DNA of 60,031 nt, taken from contig JASJCN010000005.1 of the NCBI GenBank assembly GCA_030065975.1, forward strand, positions 1-60,031. The letters run 5' to 3'. Position 1 is the first letter of the stretch. Each line of letters starts with the position of its first letter. Shown in pieces: positions 1 to 8,249 of this stretch. Position numbers and translations under genes: made by a program. Below the pieces are notes generated by a model. That model did no database searches. It worked only from the letters and a program-made list of their open reading frames with translations, and was not told where the DNA came from. Origin of the DNA: Myxococcota bacterium. GTDB lineage: Bacteria > Myxococcota_A > UBA9160 > UBA6930.

Positions 1-2
1 AG

Positions 3-1040
3 CTCACCTGGAAGGACATCGACGCCGTCGTGATCGGGAAGGCCCCCGATCTCTTCGAGGGCGTGATGATGCCCGAGCTCTTCCTGGCCGATGCCCTCGG
101 CGGGGCGAACAAGCCGATGCTGCGCGTGCACACGGCGGGCAGCGTCGGCGGCTCGACGGGCATCGTGGCGGCCAGCCTGATCCAGGCGGGCATCCACGAT
201 CGCGTGCTCACCGTCGCCTACGAGAAGCAGAGCGAGAGCAACGCCATGTGGGCGCTCACCATCTCGCTGCCCTTCAGCGTGGCGGTGGTGGCCGGCGCCG
301 GCGGCTACTTCGCGCCGCTGATCCGCGGCTACATCCGCCGCTCGGGCGCGCCCGACGACATCGGCATCAAGGTCGCCCTGAAGGATCGGCTGAACGCCCT
401 CGACAACCCCTACGCCCATCTGCGGATCCCGGACATCGACTTCGAACAGATCGCGAACTCGCCGATGCTCTGGGACCCCATCCGCTATCTCGAGACCTGC
501 CCGTCTTCCGACGGTGCGTGCGCCATGGTGATGGCCAGCGAGAGCGCGTCGAAAACGGCGCCGACCCCGCCGGCCTGGGTGCACGCCACGGCCATGCGCA
601 GCGAGCCCACCATGTTCGCCGGGCGCGATCAGGTGATGCCGCGCGCCAGCCTCGACAACGCGCGAGAGCTCTACAAGAAGGCCGGCATCCAGAACCCGCG
701 CAAGGAGATCGACGTCGCCGAGATCTACGTGCCCTTCAGCTGGTTCGAGCCCATGTGGATGGAGGGGATGCTCTTCGCGCCCGAGAACGAGGGCTGGAAG
801 ATGACCGAGGAGGGTGCCACGGCGCGCGACGGCGACCTGCCGGTGAATCCCTCGGGCGGCGTGCTCTGCTCCAATCCCATCGGTGCCTCGGGCCTGCTGC
901 GCTTCGCCGAGGCCGCGATGCAGGTGCGGGGGCAGGCGGGCGCCCATCAGATCGACGGCGCCCGGAAGGCCATGGGCCACGCCTACGGCGGCGGCAGCCA
1001 GTACTTCTCCACCTGGATCGTGGGCAGCGAGAAGCCCTGA
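3..1040 (+). CDS. SCP2/Ltp-type thiolase-like protein, 5' truncated
   Basis: The reading frame is open from base 3, so the true start lies outside the window; the GTG at 30 is internal. The protein has the thiolase fold layout of the lipid-transfer (SCP2) branch, resembling mycobacterial Ltp3/Ltp4-type proteins: RVHTAGSVGGS where classical thiolases carry the nucleophilic Cys, CSNPIGASG in place of HPIGATG, and GHAYGGGSQ in place of the C-terminal Cys-Gly-Gly motif. Both catalytic cysteines therefore appear absent. Related Ltp proteins act on CoA thioesters of steroid side chains, some as retro-aldolases with a DUF35 partner; such a partner would be expected upstream but is not visible. It is followed after 41 bp by an acyl-CoA synthetase, probably in one operon. 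The family call is firm; the reaction is uncertain. Confidence 0.85.
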   Translation, partial: LTWKDIDAVVIGKAPDLFEGVMMPELFLADALGGANKPMLRVHTAGSVGGSTGIVAASLIQAGIHDRVLTVAYEKQSESNAMWALTISLPFSVAVVAGAGGYFAPLIRGYIRRSGAPDDIGIKVALKDRLNALDNPYAHLRIPDIDFEQIANSPMLWDPIRYLETCPSSDGACAMVMASESASKTAPTPPAWVHATAMRSEPTMFAGRDQVMPRASLDNARELYKKAGIQNPRKEIDVAEIYVPFSWFEPMWMEGMLFAPENEGWKMTEEGATARDGDLPVNPSGGVLCSNPIGASGLLRFAEAAMQVRGQAGAHQIDGARKAMGHAYGGGSQYFSTWIVGSEKP

Positions 1041-1081
1041 CGGTCCCTCCCCTTCGCGAGAAACAACCCCCAGGAGCCCCC

Positions 1082-2632
1082 ATGTCCGAGCTCGGATTCT
1101 GGAAGTTCGCCGCGGCGAACCCCGATGCCCTCGCCCTCGTCGACCCGAACGAGCGCGAGATCACCCGCGGCGCCCTCGCGGCCCGCAGCAACCAGCTGGT
1201 GCGGGGGCTGCGCGCCCTCGGGCTCGAGACCGGCGACGCCGTGGCGATGGTGCTGCCCAACTCGGCCGAGGTGTTCGAGCTGTACCTCGCCTGCTTCCAG
1301 GCCGGCTTGTATCTCACGCCCATCAACCACCACCTGGCCGGCCCCGAGATCGCGTACATCGTGAACGACTGCGAGGCCAAGGCGTTCGTGGCGGGCGAGG
1401 CGTTCGCGAGCACCTGCCAGGCCGCGGCCGAGGAGATCTCCTTCCCCGAGAACGCGCGCTTCGCGGTCGGCTCGGTGCCCGGCTTTCGCGACTACGAGGA
1501 GCTGCTCGCGGGCCAATCCGGAGATCCGCTCGAGGATCGCACCGCCGGCGCGGTGATGAACTACACGTCGGGGACCACCGGCCGCCCCAAGGGCGTGCGC
1601 CGCCCGCTCGCTCCGCTGGATCCCGACACGGTGGGCGCGCTCTTCACCGGCTTCCTCGGCATGTTCGGCGTGAAGGCCGAGGACGGGAACGTCCACTTCG
1701 TGGGCTCGCCGCTCTACCACACGGCCGTGCTGATGTTCGCGAGCGGCTCGATGCACATGGGCCACACGGTGGTGTGCGTCGAGAAGTGGAAGCCCGAGGA
1801 GTGCCTGCGGCTGATCGAGAAGTACCGCGTGACCACGAGCCACATGGTGCCGACCCAGTTCCACCGCATGCTGCAGCTCCCCGAGGACGTGCGGGCGAAG
1901 TACGACGTCTCCTCCACCCGCACCATGGTGCACGCGGCCGCCCCCTGCCCCGTCGAGACCAAGCAGAAGATGCTCGCGTGGTGGGGCGACTCGATCTTCG
2001 AGTACTACGCGGCCACCGAGGGCGGCGGCACCCTGGTCACGCCCGAGGAGTGGAAGCGCAAGCCCGGGACGGTGGGCAAGGCCTGGACGAACGCGGAGAT
2101 CCGCATCTTCGACGACGAAGGGAACGACCTCCCCACCGGCGACCCGGGCACCGTCTACATGCGTCGCGGTCAGGCCGACTTCGAGTACTACAAGGACGAG
2201 GAGAAGACGAAGAAGGCGCGCCTCGGTGACTACTTCACCGTGGGCGACATCGGCTACCTCGACGAGGACGGCTACCTCTTCCTGTGCGACCGCAAGGCCG
2301 ACATGATCATCTCCGGCGGCGTCAACATCTACCCCGCCGAGATCGAGAGCACCCTGCTCACCCACCCCAAGGTGGCCGACGTCGCCGTCTTCGGGATTCC
2401 CAACGACGATTGGGGCGAGGAGGTGAAGGCGGTGATCGAGCCGGTGGACGGTGAGAACCCGGGGCAGGCACTCACCGACGAGATCCTCGGCTGGTGCGGA
2501 GACCGGCTGGCGAAGTACAAGACGCCGCGCTCCATCGACTACACCGACGAGATGCCGCGCGACCCGAACGGCAAGCTCTACAAGCGCAAGCTCCGCGACC
2601 CCTACTGGGAAGGTCGCGAGAAGGCGATCTAG
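1082..2632 (+). CDS. Acyl-CoA synthetase (AMP-forming, FadD-like)
   Basis: This 516-aa member of the ANL adenylate-forming superfamily activates a carboxylic acid to its CoA thioester via an acyl-AMP. The P-loop-like motif YTSGTTGRPKG lies at about residues 161-171, YAATEGGG in the middle, GDIGYLDEDGYLFLCDRKAD marks the hinge region, and the catalytic C-terminal Lys is in PNGKLYKRKL. The ATG at 1082 is chosen because AGGAG (1072-1076) sits 5 nt upstream; the frame is open much further upstream, but only antisense-like, Arg-rich sequence is found there. It lies between the thiolase and an acyl-CoA dehydrogenase, which fits a beta-oxidation or side-chain degradation operon. Substrate chain length cannot be read from the sequence. 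Confidence 0.93.
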   Translation: MSELGFWKFAAANPDALALVDPNEREITRGALAARSNQLVRGLRALGLETGDAVAMVLPNSAEVFELYLACFQAGLYLTPINHHLAGPEIAYIVNDCEAKAFVAGEAFASTCQAAAEEISFPENARFAVGSVPGFRDYEELLAGQSGDPLEDRTAGAVMNYTSGTTGRPKGVRRPLAPLDPDTVGALFTGFLGMFGVKAEDGNVHFVGSPLYHTAVLMFASGSMHMGHTVVCVEKWKPEECLRLIEKYRVTTSHMVPTQFHRMLQLPEDVRAKYDVSSTRTMVHAAAPCPVETKQKMLAWWGDSIFEYYAATEGGGTLVTPEEWKRKPGTVGKAWTNAEIRIFDDEGNDLPTGDPGTVYMRRGQADFEYYKDEEKTKKARLGDYFTVGDIGYLDEDGYLFLCDRKADMIISGGVNIYPAEIESTLLTHPKVADVAVFGIPNDDWGEEVKAVIEPVDGENPGQALTDEILGWCGDRLAKYKTPRSIDYTDEMPRDPNGKLYKRKLRDPYWEGREKAI

Positions 2633-2646
2633 GAGCGCTCCGGGCG

Positions 2647-3771
2647 GTGGACTTCGATTTCTCCGACGAGCAGCAGGAGTTTCGCGACACCCTGCGGCGC
2701 TTCTTCGAGGAGCAGGCGCCCTCGGCCGAGGTGCGTCGCGCGATCGAGTCGAAGCGCGGCTACGACGAGAAGCTCTGGAAGCAGATGAGCGAGGAGCTCG
2801 GGCTTCCGGGCGTCCACCTCCCCGAGTCGTGCGGGGGCCAGGGGTTCGGCTTCCTCGAGCTCGGCATCGTCGTCGAGGAGATGGGGCGCGTGCTGCTGCC
2901 GGGGCCCTATCTCGCCAGCGCGCTCGCCTCCCTCGCGATCCGCGGGCTCGCGAGCGACGCCCACCCGCTGCTCGGACGCCTCGCTTCCGGCGAGGAGCGG
3001 GCCGCCCTCGCGGTGGTCGAGTCGCGCAGCGACTGGTCGAGCGCGGGCATCGCGACGCTCGCCGCTCCGGCCGCCCCGGACGGCCTGCGCCTCCGCGGAA
3101 CCAAGTCGTTCGTCCCCGACGGCCAGGCTGCGGAGTTCTTCGTGGTGGTGGCGCGTCTGCCCGACACGCGCGGCGACGAGGGGATCACGCTCGCCGTGGT
3201 GCGTGCCGACGCGCCCGGCGTGCGCGTGGAGCCGGTCGAGGCGATGGATCCCCTGCGCCGTCAGGTGCGCCTCGTGCTCGACGACGCCCCCGCCGAGCCC
3301 CTGGGCGAGCCCGGTGCGGGAGCGCCCGCGCTTCGGCGGGCCCTCGCCCATGCCTGCATCCTGCACGCGGCCGAGATGGTGGGCGCCACCGAGCGCTGTC
3401 TCGAGATGGCGGTCGACTATGCCAAGGAGCGCGTCCAGTTCGGGCGCGCGGTCGGGACCTTCCAGGCGCTCAAGCACGAGGCCGCCGAGTGCCTGCTCGA
3501 GCTCGAGCTGGCGCGCTCGACGGCCTACTGGGCGCTCTGGGTCGCGGACGAGGATGGCGACGAGCTCTTCGAGGCGGCGCATCTGGCGAAGTCGTTGGCC
3601 GGCGACGCCCTGCGCAAGGCCTCCGAGGCCAACATCCAGATCCACGGCGGAGTCGGCTTCACCTGGGAGTACGATCCCCACCTCTACTACAAGCGCTGGC
3701 ACTCGAGCGACGTCCTCTACGGAGATGCCGGGACGCATCGCGCGGCGCTCGGGCGGGAGCTCGGCCTGTAG
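2647..3771 (+). CDS. Acyl-CoA dehydrogenase, short FadE type
   Basis: This 374-aa protein follows the acyl-CoA dehydrogenase pattern from the start (FSDEQQEFRDTLRRFFEE) to the C-terminal IHGGVGFTWEYDPHLYYKR segment. It would oxidise an acyl-CoA to the 2-enoyl-CoA with FAD. A GTG start at 2647 with AGGAG about 10 nt upstream, 14 bp after the synthetase stop, gives the normal N-terminus. The C-terminal region reads YGDAGTHR where catalytic subunits usually have GTNE, a pattern seen in the smaller subunits of heterotetrameric FadE pairs from steroid catabolism. Its large-subunit partner could be the product of the convergent gene ending at 5277, but that pairing is a guess. Confidence 0.9.
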   Translation: MDFDFSDEQQEFRDTLRRFFEEQAPSAEVRRAIESKRGYDEKLWKQMSEELGLPGVHLPESCGGQGFGFLELGIVVEEMGRVLLPGPYLASALASLAIRGLASDAHPLLGRLASGEERAALAVVESRSDWSSAGIATLAAPAAPDGLRLRGTKSFVPDGQAAEFFVVVARLPDTRGDEGITLAVVRADAPGVRVEPVEAMDPLRRQVRLVLDDAPAEPLGEPGAGAPALRRALAHACILHAAEMVGATERCLEMAVDYAKERVQFGRAVGTFQALKHEAAECLLELELARSTAYWALWVADEDGDELFEAAHLAKSLAGDALRKASEANIQIHGGVGFTWEYDPHLYYKRWHSSDVLYGDAGTHRAALGRELGL

Positions 3772-3802
3772 GGCACGCCCTGCGCGGCTACCCTGGCCCG
3801 CC

Positions 3803-5260
3803 ATGGAGTGGCTGCCGCGTCTCAAGGCCGTACTCGCGCGGCTCGGCACCCTCGACCTCCGGGCGCTCGCGCTCTTCCGCATCGCCATCGCCACCTGCCT
3901 GCTCTGGGACGTGGCGACGCGTCTCGGGGACTTCGCCGACCACTACAGCGATGCGGGCTACGTCCCGGTGGAGCTCGCCTACGAGCTCGGCGGCCGGGTC
4001 GCGCGGCTCTACCTGCCGATCTGGTCGCACGGGAGCGACCTCGTCGTGATGGGCCTCTTCGGGCTGCTGGTCGCCTGCGCCCTGGCGCTGCTGGTCGGGT
4101 TCCACACCCGGATCGCGAGCGTCGCCTGCTGGCTGCTGCTGGTGAGCCTGCAGGTCCGCAACCCGCTGGTCGCCTCCTTCGGTGGCGACACGGTGCTCCG
4201 CGTGGCGCTCTTCTGGGCGATGCTGCTGCCGCTCGGCGGGTGGTACTCCCTGGATGCCCGGCGCGCCGCACGCGGCGGGGGAGAGCGCGCCACCCGGCTG
4301 CTGAGCGCCGCGTCCGTCGCCCTCGTCGCACAGGTCACGCTGCTCTACGTGACCACGGGCCTCGCCAAGTACGGGGGCACCTGGCTCAACGGCTCCGCGC
4401 TCTACTACGCGCTGCACGTCGATTACTTCGGCAACGGCCTCGGCGCCTGGCTGCGCGAGCGGGAGGCGCTGCTCCCCGTCTTCTCGTACGCCACCCTGTG
4501 GTTCGAGCGCTACGGGCCGATCCTGCTGTTCGTTCCCTTCGCGACCGACGTCTTCCGGCTGCTGGCCGTCGTGCTCTTCGTGGGCTTCCACCTCGGGCTC
4601 GCGCTCTTCATGGACGTCGGCCCCTTCCCCCTCTACACGATGGCGCTCTGGCCGGCGTTCCTGCCGAGCGCCTTCTTCGACGACTGGCTGCCTCGGCTGC
4701 GCGCGCAGACGCCGCGGCCACCCGCCGGAGACCCGTGGCTCCGGCAGCACGTCGCCGGGCAGCTCTTCGCGGCGATCGCGCTCGTGTTCGTGATCGGCCA
4801 CGTGGCCACGCACGCGGAACGCTGGCGCGATCCCGGCCGGCGCCTGCCCTCGCCCCTCGTGTACTTCGGCAAGCTGTTCCAGCTGCAGCAGGACTGGGAC
4901 ATGTTCGGCCCCAATCCCCCTCAGCGGGACATCTGGCCCCTGATCGCCGGCGAGTACGAGGATGGCAGCCGGCTCGATCTGCTGAGCGGCGAGCCCTACG
5001 AGCCGCACAAGCCCGAGGACATGCCCGCCTACCTGGGGAGCTTCCGGGCGCGATTGTACTTCCGCGCGCTCTATTGGAACGAGCCTCCGCTGCCGATCCC
5101 CAAGCTGCACGCTGGCTACGCGAACGCCCACTGCCGCCGCGCCGCGGACGAGGGGTCGGGGCTGCGCGCCGTGCACTTCCGCGTCGGCGTGGAGGAAACG
5201 CGGGTTTCGGGCGACCACCCGATCGTGTACCCGGAGCGAGGCCGCATCACCTGCCCCTAG
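3803..5260 (+). CDS. HTTM-domain integral membrane protein
   Basis: This 485-aa multi-pass membrane protein resembles the HTTM (horizontally transferred transmembrane) domain related to vitamin K-dependent gamma-carboxylase. Visible hydrophobic spans include residues about 21-35, 79-100, 104-118, 131-147 and 170-187, with more toward residue 370. The family signature region GLAKYGGTWLNGSALYYAL (about 186-204) is present, followed by a soluble C-terminus of about 130 residues containing WDMFGPNPP. It begins 31 bp after the dehydrogenase stop and may be cotranscribed. The bacterial HTTM function is unknown; a quinone-linked or carboxylase-like role cannot be claimed. The frame is open well upstream, but the ATG at 3803 starts the first membrane-family sequence. 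Confidence 0.85.
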   Translation: MEWLPRLKAVLARLGTLDLRALALFRIAIATCLLWDVATRLGDFADHYSDAGYVPVELAYELGGRVARLYLPIWSHGSDLVVMGLFGLLVACALALLVGFHTRIASVACWLLLVSLQVRNPLVASFGGDTVLRVALFWAMLLPLGGWYSLDARRAARGGGERATRLLSAASVALVAQVTLLYVTTGLAKYGGTWLNGSALYYALHVDYFGNGLGAWLREREALLPVFSYATLWFERYGPILLFVPFATDVFRLLAVVLFVGFHLGLALFMDVGPFPLYTMALWPAFLPSAFFDDWLPRLRAQTPRPPAGDPWLRQHVAGQLFAAIALVFVIGHVATHAERWRDPGRRLPSPLVYFGKLFQLQQDWDMFGPNPPQRDIWPLIAGEYEDGSRLDLLSGEPYEPHKPEDMPAYLGSFRARLYFRALYWNEPPLPIPKLHAGYANAHCRRAADEGSGLRAVHFRVGVEETRVSGDHPIVYPERGRITCP

Positions 5261-5276
5261 GCCGAACCACGGCGCA

Positions 5277-6479
5277 CTAGCTGCTGCGGCGCAGCTCCTC
5301 GAAGGGCAGCTCGCGGCTCGGGTCGGGCTCGCGGGGCAACCCGAGCACGCGCTCGGCGGCCACGTTCTTCTGGATCTGGTCCGTCCCTCCGGCGATGTGC
5401 CAGGCCGGCGAGAAGAGGAACTGGTTCTGCCAGTAGCCCTTCCGCGCGAGACCCTCCGGGCCGGCGGCGCGCAGCGCCAGGTCGGCGGCCTTCGTCATGA
5501 TGCGGGCGATCTGGAGCTTCATCACCGAAGACTCGGCGGTGGGGATCACGCCCTTCCCGAGCTTGGTGACGACGCGGGCGTTCAGCAGCTGGAGCGCCTT
5601 CAGCCAGCCGTAGAGCCGCACCAGCTCGTCGCGCAGCACGCCGTCGATCTCGCCCGCGTGCTCGCGCACGAAGTCGCGCAGCTCGTCGAAGGAGAGCATG
5701 CCCTCGACGCCGCCCATGGCCATGCGCTCGTTCATCAGCGTCGTCTGGGTGACGCCCCAGCCACCACCGACGGCCCCGAGCCGCGCCGAGTCCGGAATGC
5801 GCACGTCGCTGAAGAAGACCTCGTTGAAGTGCGAGTCGCCCGTCATCTCGACGGTGGGGCGCACCTCGATGCCCGGCGTCTTCATGTCGAGGAGGAAGTA
5901 GGTGATGCCCTGGTGCTTGGGCACGCTCACGTCGGTGCGCGCGATCAGGATGCCGAAGTCGGCGTAGTGCGCGCCCGAGCTCCAGATCTTCTGTCCGTTC
6001 ACGATCCAGTCCGCGTCCTCGGCCTCTCCGTCGCGCTCGGCGCGGGTGCCCACCGCGGCGAGGTCCGAGCCCGCGCCGGGCTCGCTGAAGAGCTGGCACC
6101 AGATCTCCTCGGCGCTGAGCAGGGGATCGAGGTGCCGCGCCTTCTGCTCCTCGGTGCCGTGGGCGATGAGGGTCGGGCCGGCCATGCCGATGCCGACCAT
6201 GAAGAGCGATCCCGAGATGCCGCGCCTCGAGAGCTCCTCGTTCCAGATGATCTGCTCGATCGGGCCCAGGCCCCGGCCGCCGTGCTCCTGCGGCCAGGTG
6301 ATCGCGCCCCAGCCGTGGTCGTACAGCGTGCGCTGCCAGGACCGGTGCTGGGCGAGCACCTCCTCGGGGCTGGCGTCGTCGCTCCAGTAGTCGCCGAGCT
6401 TCTCCGGCGCATGGGCATCCAGGAACGCGCAGGCCTCGGCGCGGAACGCGGCCTCGCTGGGGGAGTCACGGAAGTCCAT
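5277..6479 (-). CDS. Acyl-CoA dehydrogenase, long FadE type
   Basis: This 400-aa acyl-CoA dehydrogenase begins MDFRDSPSEAAFRAEACAFL. It contains FSEPGAGSDLAAV (FAD and substrate loop), WIVNGQKIWSSGAHYAD, and a C-terminal GGTDQIQKNVAAERVLGLP segment where the flavin-contacting and catalytic Glu region normally lies. It should introduce the alpha-beta double bond into an acyl-CoA. It is convergent with the HTTM gene (16 bp between stops) and divergent from the second acyl-CoA synthetase across a 105-bp gap that carries a PsrA-like palindrome. The frame continues upstream for about 980 codons of antisense sequence, which is not part of the gene; the ATG at 6479 starts the conserved domain. Confidence 0.92.
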   Translation of the reverse strand: MDFRDSPSEAAFRAEACAFLDAHAPEKLGDYWSDDASPEEVLAQHRSWQRTLYDHGWGAITWPQEHGGRGLGPIEQIIWNEELSRRGISGSLFMVGIGMAGPTLIAHGTEEQKARHLDPLLSAEEIWCQLFSEPGAGSDLAAVGTRAERDGEAEDADWIVNGQKIWSSGAHYADFGILIARTDVSVPKHQGITYFLLDMKTPGIEVRPTVEMTGDSHFNEVFFSDVRIPDSARLGAVGGGWGVTQTTLMNERMAMGGVEGMLSFDELRDFVREHAGEIDGVLRDELVRLYGWLKALQLLNARVVTKLGKGVIPTAESSVMKLQIARIMTKAADLALRAAGPEGLARKGYWQNQFLFSPAWHIAGGTDQIQKNVAAERVLGLPREPDPSRELPFEELRRSS

Positions 6480-6532
6480 GCAATCACTCGCTTTTTCGGG
6501 GGCGGGGGGAGCCCGGGCGGGGCCGGGAGCGG

Positions 6533-6561
6533 TTGCCGGAAAGAATGAAACATGTTTCAAT
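6533..6561 (+). promoter_or_regulatory. Candidate promoter with PsrA-like operator palindrome
   Basis: A perfect 14-bp palindrome, TGAAACATGTTTCA, lies at 6546-6559. Its core GAAAC-AT-GTTTC matches the published PsrA consensus (C/G)AAAC-N2-4-GTTT(C/G), used by a TetR-family repressor of fatty-acid beta-oxidation genes. A possible -35 (TTGCCG, 6533-6538) and -10 (TTCAAT, 6556-6561), 17 bp apart, would place the palindrome across the RNA polymerase site of the synthetase gene at 6585. The gene encoding the repressor is not in the window. The palindrome is seen directly; the regulator is inferred. Confidence 0.6.
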
Positions 6562-6584
6562 TTCGTGCAACGGAGGCTCCCGGA

Positions 6585-8201
6585 ATGGAATGGAACATCG
6601 CCGACCTCTTCGAGGCGGCGGCGGATGCCGTCCCCGAGCGCTGCGCGCTCGTCGCGGATCCCGTTCGGCTCACCTACGCCGAGCTCGACGCGCGGGCCAC
6701 CCGGGCCGCCCATGCCCTCGCGACCGGTGGCGTGAAGGCGGGCGATCACGTGGGCGTCCACGCCTACAACTGCGCCGAGTTCGTGGAGACCATGCTCGGC
6801 TGCTACAAGCTGCGCGCCGTTCCGATCAACGTGAACTACCGCTACGTCGAGAACGAGCTGCTCTACCTCTTCGACAACGCGGACCTGACGGCGCTCGTGC
6901 ACCAGCGACAGTTCACGCCGCGCATCGCGGCCATCCGTGATCAGCTGCCGAAGCTCGAGACCTTCTTCTACATCGACGACGGCAGCGGCGAGGACGTGTC
7001 CGTCCTGGGCTCCACCTCCTACGAGGAGGCGCTTGCGGCGGCCAGCCCCGAGCGCGACTTCGAGCCGCGTTTTCCCGACGATCGCTACATCCTCTACACC
7101 GGCGGCACGACGGGCATGCCGAAGGGCGTGGTCTGGCGCCAGCACGACGTCGTGTTCACCCTCGGCGGCGGCATCGACCACGCGACGGGCATCCCGCACG
7201 AGTCGCCGGAGAGCCTGGTCTCGCGCACGGCCAATCCCGCCATGTGCACCCTCGCCATCGCACCGCTCATGCACGGCGCGGCCCAGTGGGCGACGCTCGG
7301 CGGACTCTTCACCGGCAGCAAGATCGTGCTCTACACGAAGCCGTCGTTCTCGGCCGAAGAGGTGCTCGGCCTGATCGCCCGCGAGAAGGTGCAGACCATG
7401 CCGATCACCGGTGACGCCATGGGCCGGCCCCTCATCGAGGCGCTCGAGGCCGACCCCGACGCCTACGACGTCTCGTCGCTGATCGTCGTCGCGAGCACCG
7501 CCGCCGTCTTCTCGCCGTCGGTGAAGCAGCAGTACAAGAAGAGGATGCCCAACCTGATCCTGATCGATTCGGTGGGCTCGTCCGAGGCCGGCTTCAACGG
7601 CACCAACATGTACGACCCGTCCGCCCCCAAGCGCGAGGGCGCCGGCGTGTCGGTGGCGCCGGGCAAGGACACGGTGGTGATCGACGAGGACGGCAAGCCC
7701 GTCGCGCCGGGCTCCGGAGTGATCGGCAAGATCGCGCGCAGCGGCAACGTGCCCGTCGAGTACTACAAGGACCCCGAGAAGTCGGCGAAGACCTTCCCCG
7801 TGATCGACGGCGTCCGCTACTCGGTGCCCGGCGACAACGCCATGGTGGAGGAGGACGGCAGCATCACCCTCCTCGGCCGCGGCAGCGGGTGCATCAACTC
7901 GGGCGGCGAGAAGATCTTCCCCGAAGAGGTGGAGGGCGCACTCAAGGCGCACGCGGAGGTCTTCGACGCGGTGGTCGTGGGGATGCCGAGCGAGCGCTTC
8001 GGGCAGCAGGTCGCCTGCGTGATCCAGCCTCGCGGTGACACGGTTCCGAGCCTCGAGGAGCTCGACACCCACTGCCGCACCTTGATCGCCGGCTACAAGG
8101 TGCCGCGCGCGCTCCACGTCGTCCCGGAGATCGTGCGCTCGCCGAGCGGCAAGCCCGACTACCGCTGGGCCAAGGGCGTCCTCGAAGAAGCCCTCTCCTA
8201 G
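6585..8201 (+). CDS. Acyl-CoA synthetase (AMP-forming), second copy
   Basis: This 538-aa ANL-superfamily acyl-CoA ligase has YTGGTTGMPKGVVWRQ as the ATP-binding motif, LIDSVGSSEAG in the adenylate site, LLGRGSGCINSGGEKIFPEE in the hinge region and the catalytic C-terminal Lys in SPSGKPDYRWAK. The ATG at 6585 is preferred over the in-frame ATG at 6552 because GGAGG (6572-6576) is 8 nt upstream of it and because 6552 lies inside the operator palindrome. It differs clearly from the first synthetase and carries GG instead of SG in the ATP motif, like FadD-type enzymes of actinobacterial lipid and steroid catabolism. Two acyl-CoA dehydrogenase genes follow in the same direction. Confidence 0.93.
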   Translation: MEWNIADLFEAAADAVPERCALVADPVRLTYAELDARATRAAHALATGGVKAGDHVGVHAYNCAEFVETMLGCYKLRAVPINVNYRYVENELLYLFDNADLTALVHQRQFTPRIAAIRDQLPKLETFFYIDDGSGEDVSVLGSTSYEEALAAASPERDFEPRFPDDRYILYTGGTTGMPKGVVWRQHDVVFTLGGGIDHATGIPHESPESLVSRTANPAMCTLAIAPLMHGAAQWATLGGLFTGSKIVLYTKPSFSAEEVLGLIAREKVQTMPITGDAMGRPLIEALEADPDAYDVSSLIVVASTAAVFSPSVKQQYKKRMPNLILIDSVGSSEAGFNGTNMYDPSAPKREGAGVSVAPGKDTVVIDEDGKPVAPGSGVIGKIARSGNVPVEYYKDPEKSAKTFPVIDGVRYSVPGDNAMVEEDGSITLLGRGSGCINSGGEKIFPEEVEGALKAHAEVFDAVVVGMPSERFGQQVACVIQPRGDTVPSLEELDTHCRTLIAGYKVPRALHVVPEIVRSPSGKPDYRWAKGVLEEALS

Positions 8202-8249
8202 CTCCGCCCCGAATCCTTCGTCGGCCCGCACCCCGGGCCTGGAGTGACC

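Noticed and set aside
6552..8201. ATG at 6552 as the start of the second synthetase
   Set aside because: It lies within the operator palindrome and has no ribosome site, while the ATG at 6585 has GGAGG at 8 nt.
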